Source: Grifola frondosa
Taxonomy: Eukaryota > Basidiomycota > Agaricomycetes > Polyporales > Grifolaceae
DNA: 64,000 nucleotides
NCBI GenBank assembly: GCA_001683735.1
Contig: LUGG01000031.1
Span: 186,001-250,000, forward strand
Reading direction: 5' to 3'
Program-made: the position numbers and the translations under genes
Shown: positions 1-10,385 of the stretch, one piece after another
How positions within the stretch are numbered: the first letter of the stretch is position 1
Layout: each line of letters opens with the position of its first letter
Notes under the pieces: model-generated
The model's database searches: none
The model's input: only the letters and a program-made list of their open reading frames with translations
Told to the model about the DNA's origin: nothing

Positions 1-921
1 CAGCATGACTGGGTCGCCAAGCTCCCTGCGATCGAGTTTGCGATCAACTTAGCTCGATCGGACAGTACCGGGTACGCACCTTTTTTTCTGAACACTGGTC
101 GCATGCCCCGATCAATGATCTGGGATCACGCGTCCGCTGACGAGTACCCAGGTGTTCGAGCCTATGCGCAAAAGGTTAAGTATGCGGTTATGACCGCGCA
201 CGATAGCATCCTAGCCGCGCGTGTTAAGCAGACTCGGGACGCTAATCGTCGGCGTCGACCCGCTCCGTTCGACGTTGACGATCTTGTGTACATCTCGACC
301 ACCAACATTTCTCTGCCTAAGGGGTTAGCGCGAAAACTCGCCCCAAAATTTATTGGTCCTTACCTGATCACCAAAAATTTCGGCAATAACTCATACCGAA
401 TTGCCCTTCCGAGCGACTTGAAACGGCGTGGAATTCACGACGTTTTTCATGCGTCGTTATTGCGTATTCACGAGCCTAATGACGACCGGCTCTTCCCTGG
501 TCGGTTGGCCAGCCAAGTAGCTGAACTCGAAGATCAGGACCAGGAGTGGGCCATTGACAAGTTTATTACTCACCGCGGGACTGGCGAGAAAGCCGTCTTT
601 GAGGCGCTGTGGAAGTCGGGAGACCGGACTTGGGTCCCGTATTCGTCAATCGCTCACCTTGCCGCACTGAAGGCATATTTTGAGGTGGCCGGTGTTCGGA
701 CCATCGGCGAGCTGGGCGAAGGGACCGGTAAACCTCCCGCCGATGACCCCCAGATTTATCTGGGCGGCCTTGACATCCGTCCGTCTGGCGCAAATTTTCA
801 TCGCCCACCTATAAAGGCAAGGCGGTCAGCGCGGAAAAGTCAAGGCCTGGTTTGTTTACCTTCCCTCCATTCTCCCATTTCCCTGCCTCCTCACTCGCCT
901 TCGCTCTCTCTCTCTCTCTGA
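1..921 (+). CDS. Gypsy pol polyprotein, integrase C-terminal part with chromodomain-like tail (5' partial)
   Basis: The frame is open from base 1 and continues past the left edge; the first in-frame ATG (103) is internal. The first residues (HDWVAKLPAIEFAIN) match the end of a gypsy integrase catalytic core. They are followed by the basic C-terminal domain with the typical PKFIGPY and DVFHASLL motifs (about 345-460). After that comes a chromodomain-like segment (about 550-690: AIDKFITHRG, then TWVPYSSI), which in chromoviruses directs insertion into particular chromatin. In the element, integrase joins the cDNA copy to host DNA. The last 60 or so residues are low-complexity Ser/Pro/Leu from a CT-rich stretch and may not matter. 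The frame ends 50 bp before the next ORF. Confidence 0.88.
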   Translation, partial: QHDWVAKLPAIEFAINLARSDSTGYAPFFLNTGRMPRSMIWDHASADEYPGVRAYAQKVKYAVMTAHDSILAARVKQTRDANRRRRPAPFDVDDLVYISTTNISLPKGLARKLAPKFIGPYLITKNFGNNSYRIALPSDLKRRGIHDVFHASLLRIHEPNDDRLFPGRLASQVAELEDQDQEWAIDKFITHRGTGEKAVFEALWKSGDRTWVPYSSIAHLAALKAYFEVAGVRTIGELGEGTGKPPADDPQIYLGGLDIRPSGANFHRPPIKARRSARKSQGLVCLPSLHSPISLPPHSPSLSLSL

Positions 922-971
922 ACTCTGCTGCTCCCTACTCCCAGCTCTCTACTGTCCCTCCTGCTACGCCA

Positions 972-1859
972 ATGGCTACCCTCGTTCACAAGTATTTCCA
1001 CCGCCTCCCTGATGGCGACGTCGTCCTTCGTGACCCCACTACCGCTGTCTCCCATGTCTTCACGCCGTCGCAGCTCTTACTCTTCGCTGCGTTTGACCGC
1101 GAGCTCCGCGCTAGGCCGTTCGACCCATCCACTGGCCTTGCTCCTGGCGGATACGAGTCCTTCCAAGCCCTGTGGTCTAACGACGGAGACTGCATCTATC
1201 AGTTTGTTTTCTACGATTCGACGGACGCTACTCAGCTTGTGGCGGGCGAACCAATCCCGATCGATCTCATCGTTCCCGATGGCATCGACGCGTCGCGTGT
1301 TCGATCCAAGTACAGCGCGCGGGAGGAGCGCATCATGCATGGCGCCATGTTCTCCATGATCGAGCGTCAGCAGCAGCAGGACGAGTTTGTTGCCAAGAAG
1401 AAAGCGGAGAGGTTGGCGACGAAGAAGATGAAGGCCCTCGCGCGCATGAAGGACATCGCTGCTGGACGGGTCGGAGGACGTGGTCGTCCTGGAGGGCGCG
1501 GGCAGCGTGAAACAGCAGCGGCTCCCGTTGTCCAGGCGGCTCCGGCCGCGACAACAACTGCGGCGGCGGTCCCTCTTGAGGTCACAGCGCCGGCGGTGCC
1601 TCCCGATACTGCAATGATTATGGCGCCTGCTCCCGCCGCGGCCGAGGCGACGAGCCGCACCGACGCCAAGGCCAAGAAGGACCGACTCGAAGCCATCAAG
1701 CGCAAGTTCAAGGCGCGCAAGATAGGTGCTGACGCGTCGGTGGCTGCCACTGAAGGCCCCGAGGCCGGACCTTCGGGCCAGTCTTCCTTGCCGGGCGAGG
1801 CAGTCGCTGCCCCCGGCGCCGAGAAGGACGTCGAGATGGAGGAGTTAGTTGATTTGTAG
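972..1859 (+). CDS. Extra ORF of the gypsy element between integrase and 3' LTR, function unknown
   Basis: This 295-residue ORF starts at the ATG at 972 (MATLVHKYFHRLPDG). The frame is open upstream to 852, but that part is CT-rich leader-like sequence. The first 130 residues look globular, with many aromatic residues. Next comes a helical, highly charged stretch (about residues 150-195: QQQQDEFVAKKKAERLATKK), then an RGG-like cluster (GGRGRPGGRGQRE), Ala/Pro-rich linkers, a second basic helix (AIKRKFKARK) and an acidic end. It lies where retroviruses carry env, but it has no signal peptide or membrane segment, so it is not an envelope protein. The basic and RGG parts suggest nucleic-acid binding; that is inference. 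It could be an element-specific accessory protein or a captured gag-like piece. Confidence 0.6.
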   Translation: MATLVHKYFHRLPDGDVVLRDPTTAVSHVFTPSQLLLFAAFDRELRARPFDPSTGLAPGGYESFQALWSNDGDCIYQFVFYDSTDATQLVAGEPIPIDLIVPDGIDASRVRSKYSAREERIMHGAMFSMIERQQQQDEFVAKKKAERLATKKMKALARMKDIAAGRVGGRGRPGGRGQRETAAAPVVQAAPAATTTAAAVPLEVTAPAVPPDTAMIMAPAPAAAEATSRTDAKAKKDRLEAIKRKFKARKIGADASVAATEGPEAGPSGQSSLPGEAVAAPGAEKDVEMEELVDL

Positions 1860-1890
1860 AAGGCCGTCGTCACGACCTTCGGAGGGCGGA

Positions 1891-2166
1891 TGTAGCGCCA
1901 GCGAATCGGGTATTTCCTTTCTTAGACTTACGCTCTTTGCCGAGTATTTTCTCTCTTTTATTTCATCCCCTCTCAGTTTTCCTCTCGTCCCTCGGACGTC
2001 TGTAAAACCCGACGGAATTCCGTCGGGATCCCTCTGCGTATATAAACCCCCTCGTTTGTCTACGTACGGCAGTTTTCACTTGAATTGACTTAGGCATTAT
2101 CCCTGTCTCTTTCGAGTGACTCGTGTGACACCACCAATTACCTTTCCGGTTCTTGCGAGCGTCACA
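1891..2166 (+). repeat. Putative 3' LTR of the gypsy element
   Basis: The stretch begins TGTAGCGC directly after the purine tract and ends GCGTCACA, giving short imperfect terminal inverted repeats and the canonical TG...CA ends. It contains a TATA box (cgtatataaa, about 2037-2046) with a CT-rich stretch before it. The 276 bp length is in the normal range for fungal gypsy LTRs. The 5' LTR is outside the window, so the borders are inferred. Confidence 0.65.
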
Positions 2167-3891
2167 CGGTCGATGCCCACTACCGCATTTGGAAGTGCAA
2201 GTTCACTTCAGTCTCACCTTCACTTTCGCATCAAACCCGACATATCTAGCCGTCTCGTAATGCTAAACAGCAGCGGGAAACCGCATGTTTTATAGTTGTC
2301 TCAGGGACGACGCAAAAAACACCGTATTCTGGCTTTTACATCGTTCTGACCACGATGGATGAACCGCTTAGACCCTGGCACCGTGTTAGCGATACCTATC
2401 ATCCTATTCCCCTTCAAGCGCTCTTGAAGCTTTGAAGGGCCGATTTCTGATAGCGTGATATGTCTGGCTGTCTAGTTATTACTGCAGGTCAGCTCATCAT
2501 TCTAGACACTAGACTCTTTCTAACGCCTCGGGTTGCGGAATGAACCACCGACATATATATGGAAACAAGGTGGCTGACACAAATTTTGAACGCCGCAGCT
2601 ATTTCCAACCAAGGGTGCCACATTCCGGGAGGGTATTTAAGCCCTTCACGCATCGTTCAACTCTCCCCAGCCCTCTTTCCTCTCGTCCACCATCATCCAC
2701 CTCTGCCTTGTTCCACCTTCACGACCTTCTATCGCTGCACTCATCATGTTTGTTCGCCATTAACCATCCAAGACTACTAGTCTTCAACGCCGTTCAAGTT
2801 TCACAAATGTGGCGCACGACATTTCAACAACAAGTTCGGGCCACTTCAAGTATTCCTCAAGGCTCCTGTTCCTTTTGGTGTTATCGCTCGCTGAACAAGA
2901 TCCTCCGATGTTGTGGCGTGTAAGTTGAAGGTCTGCAGGATCCTTTTCAAGATCTCTGCTACGCCACGGTCTAATGGCCACTCAACATATTCGTCAACAT
3001 TATCGAGGTTCGGTTACTCGACGCCATGTCGCGATGGGGAGTTCAAGAGTACTGTCTTTGGGTGAGTTATTGTTCTTTTTATTGGTTAATCCGACATGTT
3101 AATGTCATGGGACTGACGCCACAGCGCAAGACTTCTATCCCAATATAATGATACTTCAAGCGGCGCGCAACAAGTTCTCTTGTTGGCTGCCACATGTGTT
3201 CATTTTTCGTCTCTCTTCTTTCTGCCCCGTCAAGTCGTCAAGTTCACATCAAGATCCTTCCGACGCGCAAGTCCCTGGGGTTTTCTCTCTCAAATCTCTC
3301 TTCCCTCGGAATCAAGCTGCTTCGTCAAAGCTTCCTCGTCGGTTCGTGAATATTGCTTCAAGTTGGGTTATCAAGATACCTCTTCAATTATATCAAGCTT
3401 TCGAAACATTCCGCTTTCTCTCTTGTGCTATCCATGTTCTGCTATCCAATGTCGTCTCTGCTTTTCCTGTCATTGCTCTCTATTCCTGTACTGCTCGCTG
3501 CCGGGTCCGGTCGCATGGTCCTTCGGACGGTGGTGAGACCGGGTCCAATACCTGGTCTCGGGGGAGAATTTTGGTTTCAGCTGGGGCAACCAGCTGAGAC
3601 ATTCCTGAAGCCTTCGAAGACGCATTAGTGCAGGGCGGACGTAGTTATCTACGACGCACCAAAGGCCAGGTTATATCCCCACGTCCTCCCTTGAATGGGC
3701 AGAAGGCCATGTAGTTCGATTCCTGCGCTCAATAATATATGATGATCGATATTTCGATGTGGGACGTGAAAATGCGAGACGCGTTCGGCGGGAATATTCA
3801 AACATCGCTGCAAGGCTTCCCAGTGGCTGGCGCTTCGGCTTTGTGGTTTACGATCGATCTGCGCCACATCTCGATTAGACCGAGTTGAATA
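2167..3891. other. No supportable gene; promoter-like and decayed sequence
   Basis: No ORF here has convincing protein-like content. A TATTTAA box near 2633 followed by 150 bp of CT-rich sequence looks like a fungal promoter or an LTR leader, but no gene follows it. At 3532-3562 an inverted repeat (gagaccgggt / acctggtctcg) sits beside a purine run. Old transposon sequence is the likeliest content. Confidence 0.4.
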
Positions 3892-4828
3892 TCACGGCGG
3901 GCATTCCCGATTATTACGGAGAGAGAAATGCATGATATATGCTCGAGTACTCTTACCTAACTCGAGCTTATTAGGGACATATTAGCTTGCCGGATTTGAT
4001 ACTTATCCGGACCATTTCCCATGCATTTCCCATGGTACGATAGCATAATATTGATAGCTTGATATATTCAACCAAAAGTCGATCTGTCCCGGCGCTTTCC
4101 GATCCCGTTATATGCATAAGAAAGCCTACCTGTCACGCGCATTTAAGGGATATTTCAAAGTCCGCAATATTTACCACAAATGAACATATTTCACCACGTG
4201 TATTTTATGCTGTCCGAGTTCTGGAGAGCAAGGCTATCTCGGCGCTGAAATTGCACGTGTTTGGCTCGGAAGTAAGGACCGGGAATATTGGTTGTGAGCT
4301 GAATTAGAGCCACGATAATGGCTTCACGATCACCAGCCACGGTATGCCCGTTCTCTATTTTGTTTTCAGAAAATAGACCGCACTAACAGATCCCCCGCGC
4401 ACCAAGCAAGGACTCTTCGCGAACGGGTGCAGCCTGGACATCATTGGCGATGCGCTGTACGACGCGCAGCACGATGAGCGCATGCGTTGCTGGTTCCGGG
4501 ACATCGACGAGTACGCCAGTGAGGTACGCACTCTCTATCTCATCAGTTGCTGACTGCCACCACCGGTCCTCCTGCAGCCCCGGTATGTCGTCGAGAACGA
4601 GTGCAGCGAGCGCGGGCGGGAGGGCCAATTCGACAACCTGTTCGCGAGCGCGGCGGGCTGGTTTGGCACGATGAGGCAGGACCCATTGAACGAATAGTCA
4701 GTCCCCGCCTTTTTCCTTCCGAGTGTGGTGCTAATCGTGTTTACCACGATTTAGATTTGGTATCAATTGGGCGAAGTTGCGGAGGACCTGCAATTTGGCA
4801 GGGACGGCGGTCTCAAATGTGTAAGCCA
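3892..4828 (+). pseudogene. HAM1-like protein gene, 5' part only (copy A), broken at an inversion junction
   Basis: Coding blocks at about 4396-4520 (KQGLFANGCSLDIIG, then RCWFRDIDEYASE), 4575-4690 (FDNLFASAAGWFG, MRQDPLNE) and 4753-4820 (WYQLGEVAEDLQFGRDGG) match in order the N-terminal domain of fungal HAM1-like proteins, which typically end this part with a DLLFD.DG.LKF motif. Short introns with GT-AG ends separate the blocks. HAM1-like proteins are large fungal proteins of poorly defined function. The match stops at 4828 and histidine-kinase sequence follows in the same orientation. The whole stretch, with about 480 bp of upstream DNA, is repeated inverted at 35957-36891 with a few per cent differences. 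The family name is from memory and could not be tested. Confidence 0.6.
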
Positions 4829-5149
4829 CACGGCATCGTTAACGTGGAATCCGTTGAGGGCGTGAGGAGCACGTTTGTCGTTCGTCTCCCCATCCCGCTC
4901 CCCGAGCGCGTGCGGTCTCCCACTTTGCCGACTCTTCCCGCTACCAAGCGGCTCCGAGTGATCTTCCAGGAGAGGACACAACGGCTCTTTGTAGACCTGA
5001 CGCAGTACGGGTATACAGTGTCGGCCGGGGCACCTGGCGACTCGGTGGAGGAGCTTGCACAGGACATGGACACAATACGGACGGATGCTCACACTAGAGA
5101 CGACGGACCATTTGCGGACTCTGCATATCCTTTGAAAATGCGGACATAA
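4829..5149 (+). pseudogene. Hybrid histidine kinase, C-terminal fragment (end of ATPase domain plus tail)
   Basis: The reading GIVNVESVEGVRSTFVVRLP is the classic last strand of a histidine-kinase HATPase_c domain. It is followed by a linker and a receiver-like start (KRLRVIFQ) that soon degenerates, with the stop at 5149. The ATP-binding N, G1 and G2 boxes and the phosphorylated histidine are absent here; G1- and G2-like boxes lie at 22.77-22.90 kb on the other strand. The fragment follows copy A of the HAM1-like gene with no spacer, and it starts at exactly the residue where the other fragment stops. It should have no activity alone. Confidence 0.7.
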
Positions 5150-5547
5150 ATTGTGACACTTCAGATATTGATTAGATAGAATATGTTTACAATCAAATAT
5201 TGAGGGGCATGAGCCAATCAGCCAGCACAGACGCACGAGCTGTCTGCGCTGGAGCCGGAGCTATCCGAAGCATTGCGCTGGTGCAGCGGCCCATAATCAT
5301 GCAGCGCTACTGATTTCACGATCAACGGGAGTGATTGATATCTACGTAGTATTTACAACTGGTGTATATACGAGCCCGTAACAACTGTCGATGTCGATTC
5401 ACCGTTGCAGCGGAGGGCACACCACCGGAGAAAATCCAGATCTCAATGAGAATAACAAGACATGTAGACAAATATCCTCGATTAATTCGTAACGCGGCAT
5501 CTTGTATTTGTATGAGTGTGAGAATCGATGTGAGATGCTTTGGGTGC
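5150..5547. other. Intergenic, nothing recognised
   Basis: AT-rich sequence between the kinase fragment and the 3' end of the minus-strand gene at 5548. It probably holds that gene's 3' untranslated region. Confidence 0.5.
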
Positions 5548-6743
5548 TTACTTTTTAGTAGCAGGGGTTGATTTTGCCACCAAAGAACGTGTTCTCTTTT
5601 TGCGAGACGAAGAGCTGCCGGATGAAGAGCTGCCGGATGACGAGCTGCCGGATGAAGAGCTGCCGGATGAAGAGCTGCCAGATGAAGAGCTGCCGGATGA
5701 AGAGCTGCAGAAGTTGAAAGGTTTTAGCCGGTGGAATATTGAGAAGTAGTAGTAGAACACTCACATAGTGCTCGAACGCAAACGGATAATGTCTTCCAGA
5801 ACAAAAGACATGTCGGCAACACACTCGGCCCACAACGAATCATGGTTGATGGGCCCCTTGGGGACCCACCAGAAAAGGGACAAGACTGCAATCCGAATGC
5901 CACTGTTACTGGCTTTATCAATGCACGCCCACTCTGTCAGGTCAGTGGCCGCAATCAAGCGGAGACGAGGAGATGCGAGCCGTCTTTGCTTGGGATTGAT
6001 CTTCCACCACCATAATCTCCACGCAGCGCCAAAAACCTCTTCATCAAGATCGCTAGGTCCGGCAATTGGCATTCTCTTGCGGTGTATCCAGTCGAAGATT
6101 TCACTAGGGCGTGTATTGGCGCTGAGAATTTCTCGCTTGACCAACATGTTAGGATGCAGACATGGCACTTAACAGGACAGTAGTGACGTTACCTTGCAGT
6201 CCTTTTTTATCTCTTCGTACTCTGTAAGTAGCTTCCATAATTTCAGACAGTTCGCCTTAACGAGGGGGGATACGTCTTCGCGTTGGTGTAAGGGCGCATG
6301 TCGAATGACATTCAGTTCTCGGTCGTCGTTGGGAGGTTCGAGCATGCTTTCCAGCTGAAGAGTGAAGCAGACATTAGTACGCGTAAGATGGAGTTGGTAG
6401 GGAAATACTTACCTCGAGTTCATCCACGGCGCTGTCCGTACAGTTGTCTGATTCCGGTTCTTCTGTAGCATCAGGAAGGGGATGGGAGACACGTTGGATG
6501 TCGATGACTTGCGCGGCAATAGCTTCCGCAGGGGGAGCAGCATCGGACGGTTCTTTCAGGTGATAGATTAGTAACAGCATAATGTAGTGTTTTCTACATA
6601 CCGCTAACGTTCTCGTGTGCGATATCAGAGACCAAGGGGACGTCCACAGAGGTTTTGTTGTGTTCGAGGCGTTCGAGGCGTTCGAGGATGGCAATATTAA
6701 CTTTGAGACTATTGATGATTTCGGACAGTTTGACTGTGGCCAT
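5548..6743 (-). CDS. Hypothetical protein with Ser-Gly repeat tail (5 exons, 323 aa)
   Basis: Five exons join without a stop: 6743-6602, 6552-6413, 6354-6193, 6135-5765 and 5704-5548, with GT-AG introns of 49, 58, 57 and 60 bp. The 57 bp intron has a CTAAC branch point and its removal skips an in-frame TAA. The start is the ATG at 6743 (MATVKLSEIINSLKV). The N-terminus is helical, residues 50-95 are acidic, and the fourth exon is rich in Trp (RLWWWKINPKQRR, LSLFWWVPKG, MSFVLEDI). It resembles the many unnamed agaricomycete proteins with a C-terminal Trp-rich helical block. The last exon encodes repeated SSSSG followed by a basic tail (RKKRTRSLVAKSTPATKK) that could be a nuclear signal. I do not recognise the family. 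It lies inside the proposed inversion. Confidence 0.72.
5606..5710. repeat. Minisatellite, 7 copies of a 15 bp unit
   Basis: The unit is gatgaagagctgccg, repeated seven times with only four scattered substitutions. Read on the minus strand it encodes the SSSSG tail of the 5548-6743 gene; the intron acceptor lies inside the last unit. A multiple-of-three unit lets copy number change without breaking the frame. Confidence 0.9.
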
Positions 6744-8580
6744 GATGAGTGAAGAGAGACAAAGATGAAGCAGAGAACGCATGCCATCGTTGTTGTTTAA
6801 ATATCTCAACGTCGCCCACGGTTCGAGAACCAACCGTTTTTAGAATTCGGAAGTCAACGATGTTCAGGATGCACGCTCACGTGATGTTCCGATTAGCCCT
6901 GTCTGCGGTAGTGCAAAAGAGCAAGAATACGGGTGAGTAACATATTTTAGTGTCACGAGAGTGTCGACCGAGGCGACGCTAGGACGGAGAAGCACACGAG
7001 GGATCCGATTGAAGAGGCTGTTACTGGCGCGACTAAGGACTACAACAAGCGCACGCGCGCGACTACACGTGACGCGCAGTGCTCCAAGTCGCGCGCGTGA
7101 CTACACGTGATGCGCAGTGCTCCAAGTCGCGGCACAGCGTCGGCGTCACAGTCGCGCGTGCCGACATCAGCGCCGAAGACTACAACAAACGTAGGACTGG
7201 GCCCGCGGGACTATGTGGAAGCAAAGGCCATATCAAGCAACCAGTGGCCGGAACAGGCTATGTGACGGCGCCGTTACAGTTGGCCACCTATCGCGCTATG
7301 TCACTAAGTGACAAATGAGTGACAACGGCATCAAACGTCAACTTCCGAAGTGGACGTTTGATGTCCCGCCACCTCCAAAACATCTCTTGGCACTGGCATC
7401 TTCGTCGATTTTGCCAGCACCACCGCCTCCTTCTGTGTCTGCGCGAGCCCCTGCCAAAAATTTACGCTCGCGTCTCCTCAAGCGCCTACATCTTCGTATG
7501 TTCTCAAGGACCTTATGCCTACCAATCTCCCGCCCATCAAATAATCACGCCATCAGAACGCGGAGCCACGCGCCGCGGACCTTCATTCTGACTCACTCAC
7601 TAGCGACGTAGAACCCAATCGTGTCTTCTGCACCCTCTGTCAGAAATGAGTTCAACTTCGACAAGATAGCTCGTACTGTGCACATCCTTGGTTGCAGCAC
7701 CGCGGCAAAAAAAATGAGTCTGATGTCCCGCATTTTGAATTGCACTGATCAGTTTATGCTGCAGTCAGAAGCGGACCCAGCGGGAGCTCGAGGTGGCCTA
7801 GCTTCGGGCACAGAGAGGCGCTATACACGAGGGCGATCTCCCTATGTCCGAGGATGGTGCGGAGGACCGGAAGAGGGTGGGGAGCCTGGCGATGAGGAAG
7901 AGAAGAGGCGTGAACGCTATGATTCTTACGAGGTTAATGATTGCATTTGATATTGTTACGTTGAACCTGACAGAGAGAGGTGTGATATGGTCGAAGGGAA
8001 GTGGCGAGGTGAGGTCGGATCGCAACATCAACGAACGAATTCTCCTGGTGACGACTTACTCCATGGCGCTCTCGCTGAGGTCGTGAAGCTCAATGCCCTG
8101 ACACAGACAATGCAGCCAGAATATAAGATTGTCACACGACAGCGCTATGTATGTTCATGATCTCGTCGACTCCCAAACAGGGTGATCACCTAATGGTGTT
8201 GTTGTGAACCTCTCGAAATAAAATAGAGCAATATGGTAAATGCCACACAAAGCGAGCGGAAGCTGATCAGCTAGGAAAGTTGAAACGCCATGTGTCGACA
8301 ACATCAGAGTACTGGAGAACAAAAGCAGCTGAGGATGGCGAAGGCCAGAAGGCAAACAGAGGGATAAGAAATAAGATCGTGCTTGGTTCAGATGATCCTG
8401 CGAAAGTCCACGTTCAACGCCGTTCAATTTCACTGGTCCCAATGACTCACCATATGAGTTGCAAGTAAACAAGAGCAATAGAAGCTGAGAAAGGAGCAGA
8501 GAGTAGAGCTGAGAGATAGGAAGTGCAATTGCATTCTCGACAGATGAAACACAGCACCTAAAAGATTTCACGGAGCACAT
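6744..8580. other. No supportable gene
   Basis: Several short ORFs occur on both strands (for example 7315-7611 plus, 7621-7950 plus, 8155-8580 minus), but none shows protein-like content or joins into a longer gene. The part next to 6743 should hold the promoter of the minus-strand gene. The block 8155-8580 may be 3' untranslated sequence of the next minus-strand gene. Confidence 0.4.
7061..7130. repeat. Short tandem duplication, 32 bp unit
   Basis: The unit gactacacgtgacgcgcagt plus 12 further bases occurs at 7061-7092 and again at 7099-7130 with one substitution. Related gactaca fragments lie on both sides. It sits in a locally GC-rich patch with no gene. Confidence 0.75.
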
Positions 8581-9670
8581 TCAGCAATACAGCTTAGGTA
8601 GGTCTGGAGCGTCACCCACCGTAGAACGAGAATTCTTCATTACTACATATAGCACATTAGGAGCCATAAATTTCTTTCCAGATCTGTGAAGCTGAAATTA
8701 AGGTGAGTGTATATATAGCATAGAGGGATGCGGTGGTATCAAATGATTTACCACCAGTGCGCCCTGCAAGCTATTCAGCTCCGCAACATCCTCATCACCG
8801 ATCTGCAACCGTAGCGATGCGGCTGCATGATACAACTCGCTGAGGAGGTTTTGCGAAGGGTGAACTCATCTGCAAGAGTAGACGATAATGGTAAGGAGTC
8901 CGAGGAGTGTTTCGTGGATCCCGCGAGAGATGACTGATCCTCGATGAGCAGCTCATTCATCTTTCCCACCAAATTTTGTAGGTAACATTTGGCCTCTTCC
9001 ATCCGTTCGACGCGGCTGCTGAGGCTCTGTACTGTCGCTCGAATTGAAGTATTCTATGCTGTCCAATTGTCCAAGCCTCGATTGATACGCTGCACGCTGC
9101 GTCTTAAGCACCGTTGTATCAAATTCCATTTGGTTACCTTATCTCTGAGGATGTCTACCTTGCCACCAGAGGATTTTCCCTGCAAGTTCCTCCAGTCACG
9201 AGCTTCGGCTAATTCGCGGCATCAGCAAGCTACTGAGAAAGTCGACCTGGTGCACTGAATACCTTTGATTTTGGCCAATGACCTCTTGACATTGTCCAAT
9301 GATTCTGCGAATTCGATCCTAAGATCTCCAATCTCTGCGCCTAATTGTGTAGCATCTTGTACAAGCCTATCCTTAAAAAATCGCGTCAATATAAGGCAAC
9401 AATATCATTGCTCGTTTATGCACCTGGCCTTTGCTAAGATCATGAACGTTTTGAACGATTGCAGCATTACAAGAATTCAGGCGCTCTAATTCCTTAAATG
9501 CGTCTGAAATCTGTGCTTCCCAATACAGCTCTGCATTGTTGAGATTCCGAGTTCTTGGTTATAACCATATGTGAGCTTAAAAGTGAATTTTAAAATAGAC
9601 GTACTCACCCGAATTGCGAAAGCCCTTTCAGGTAGTCGTCCTCAGATAAAGTACGAGAATATTCAGACAT
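8581..9670 (-). CDS. Hypothetical coiled-coil protein, multi-exon
   Basis: The start is the ATG at 9670 (MSEYSRTLSEDDYLKGLSQFG), followed by a GTGAGT donor. Later exons read as continuous amphipathic helix: AELYWEAQISDAFKELERL, RLVQDATQLGAEIGDLRIEF, SLSSRVERMEEAKCYLQ and NLLSELYHAAASLRLQIG. The last exon, after a TAATTTCAG acceptor, ends LPKLYC with TGA at 8581-8583. The heptad-like pattern of Leu, Ile and charged residues predicts a long coiled coil. Exon borders in the middle (about 8830-9250) are uncertain and I may have missed one intron. No catalytic motif is visible and the family is not recognised. It lies inside the proposed inversion. Confidence 0.5.
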
Positions 9671-10385
9671 CTGAGAAGAAAAATTGAGCAGACAGAGAAT
9701 TGGGGTGGAAGAGTCATTATCTGTCATGGCTGTAGAGGCTGACATAGCGACAGGTGTCATCTGCTCGGACATCAGAAAAGAGCGTCGGTGGCGGATTAAT
9801 AAGAGTGGTACGGTGATGCAGTGCGAACCTAGCTGGTTGCGGGCGCCTTTTCGATGTGTCGCACCTGGTAGTACTTATTTGTTCGGGTCGGACCAATTCT
9901 TATATATTCACTTCGTTCCGTCCGCCACGCGCCTAACTAGTGATCTTTGGTGTAGTTAGTCTGGTCGCCAAAGGGTCGGTTTCATTCAGCCCCTATATTC
10001 TCAAAAAACACGCCACACTACAGCTCGCAGAGTTTGAAACACATGTCGTTTTCGGTGTTCGATGGAGCAATACAGCTGTATAATTGTGAGAAGAATATAT
10101 GTTAACAGTGGAGCTGGGACTAATCAACCCATAGAAAATTAGCGGGCATGCGTAGAAGGAATTCGCCGAAACGGTTGAACAGTGCTGAACGTTCATCCAA
10201 CAGAACGCGCGATATGACACGTGTAACCTTGAGGTGCGCTCCGTGTATTTGGAGCTTCTGTCTCTCTCATCTTTATACTCCTTTATGAGCAACTTAGATG
10301 CAATTGATCCCATTGCAAATGGTGCTGCCGTCGTCAACGCTGAACATCCGGAGGGACTTTTGGACGACCCTCCGAGCCCCCACCT
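9671..10385. other. Divergent intergenic region
   Basis: It lies between a minus-strand start (9670) and a plus-strand start (10386), so it should carry both promoters. No TATA box stands out. The ORFs at 9684-9959 and 9993-10337 lack protein-like content. Confidence 0.4.

Larger units (their letters stand above)
1..2166 (+). mobile_element. 3' part of a Ty3/gypsy (chromovirus-type) LTR retrotransposon
   Basis: This stretch holds, in order, the end of a pol polyprotein (integrase C-terminus plus chromodomain-like tail), a second ORF, a purine-rich tract (ggagggcgga, 1881-1890) and an LTR. The order pol-ORF-PPT-LTR on one strand is that of a gypsy element. The 5' LTR, gag, protease and reverse transcriptase would lie left of the window, so completeness and target-site duplication cannot be judged. 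No stop interrupts the visible pol frame, which suggests a fairly young copy. Confidence 0.85.

Noticed and set aside
3532..3600. Second LTR or primer-binding site
   Set aside because: An inverted repeat and a purine run are present, but no matching second copy or retroelement frame is adjacent.
3705..3735. tRNA B-box-like string (gttcgattcc)
   Set aside because: No matching A-box or cloverleaf could be built upstream, and there is no T-run after it.
5606..5749. Plus-strand acidic repeat protein (DEELP units)
   Set aside because: The same repeat is a terminal exon of a well-phased minus-strand gene; the plus ORF is only 69 codons with no further support.
8155..8580. 141-residue minus-strand ORF with hydrophobic stretch
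   Set aside because: Composition follows CT-rich DNA; it fits better as 3' untranslated sequence of the coiled-coil gene.
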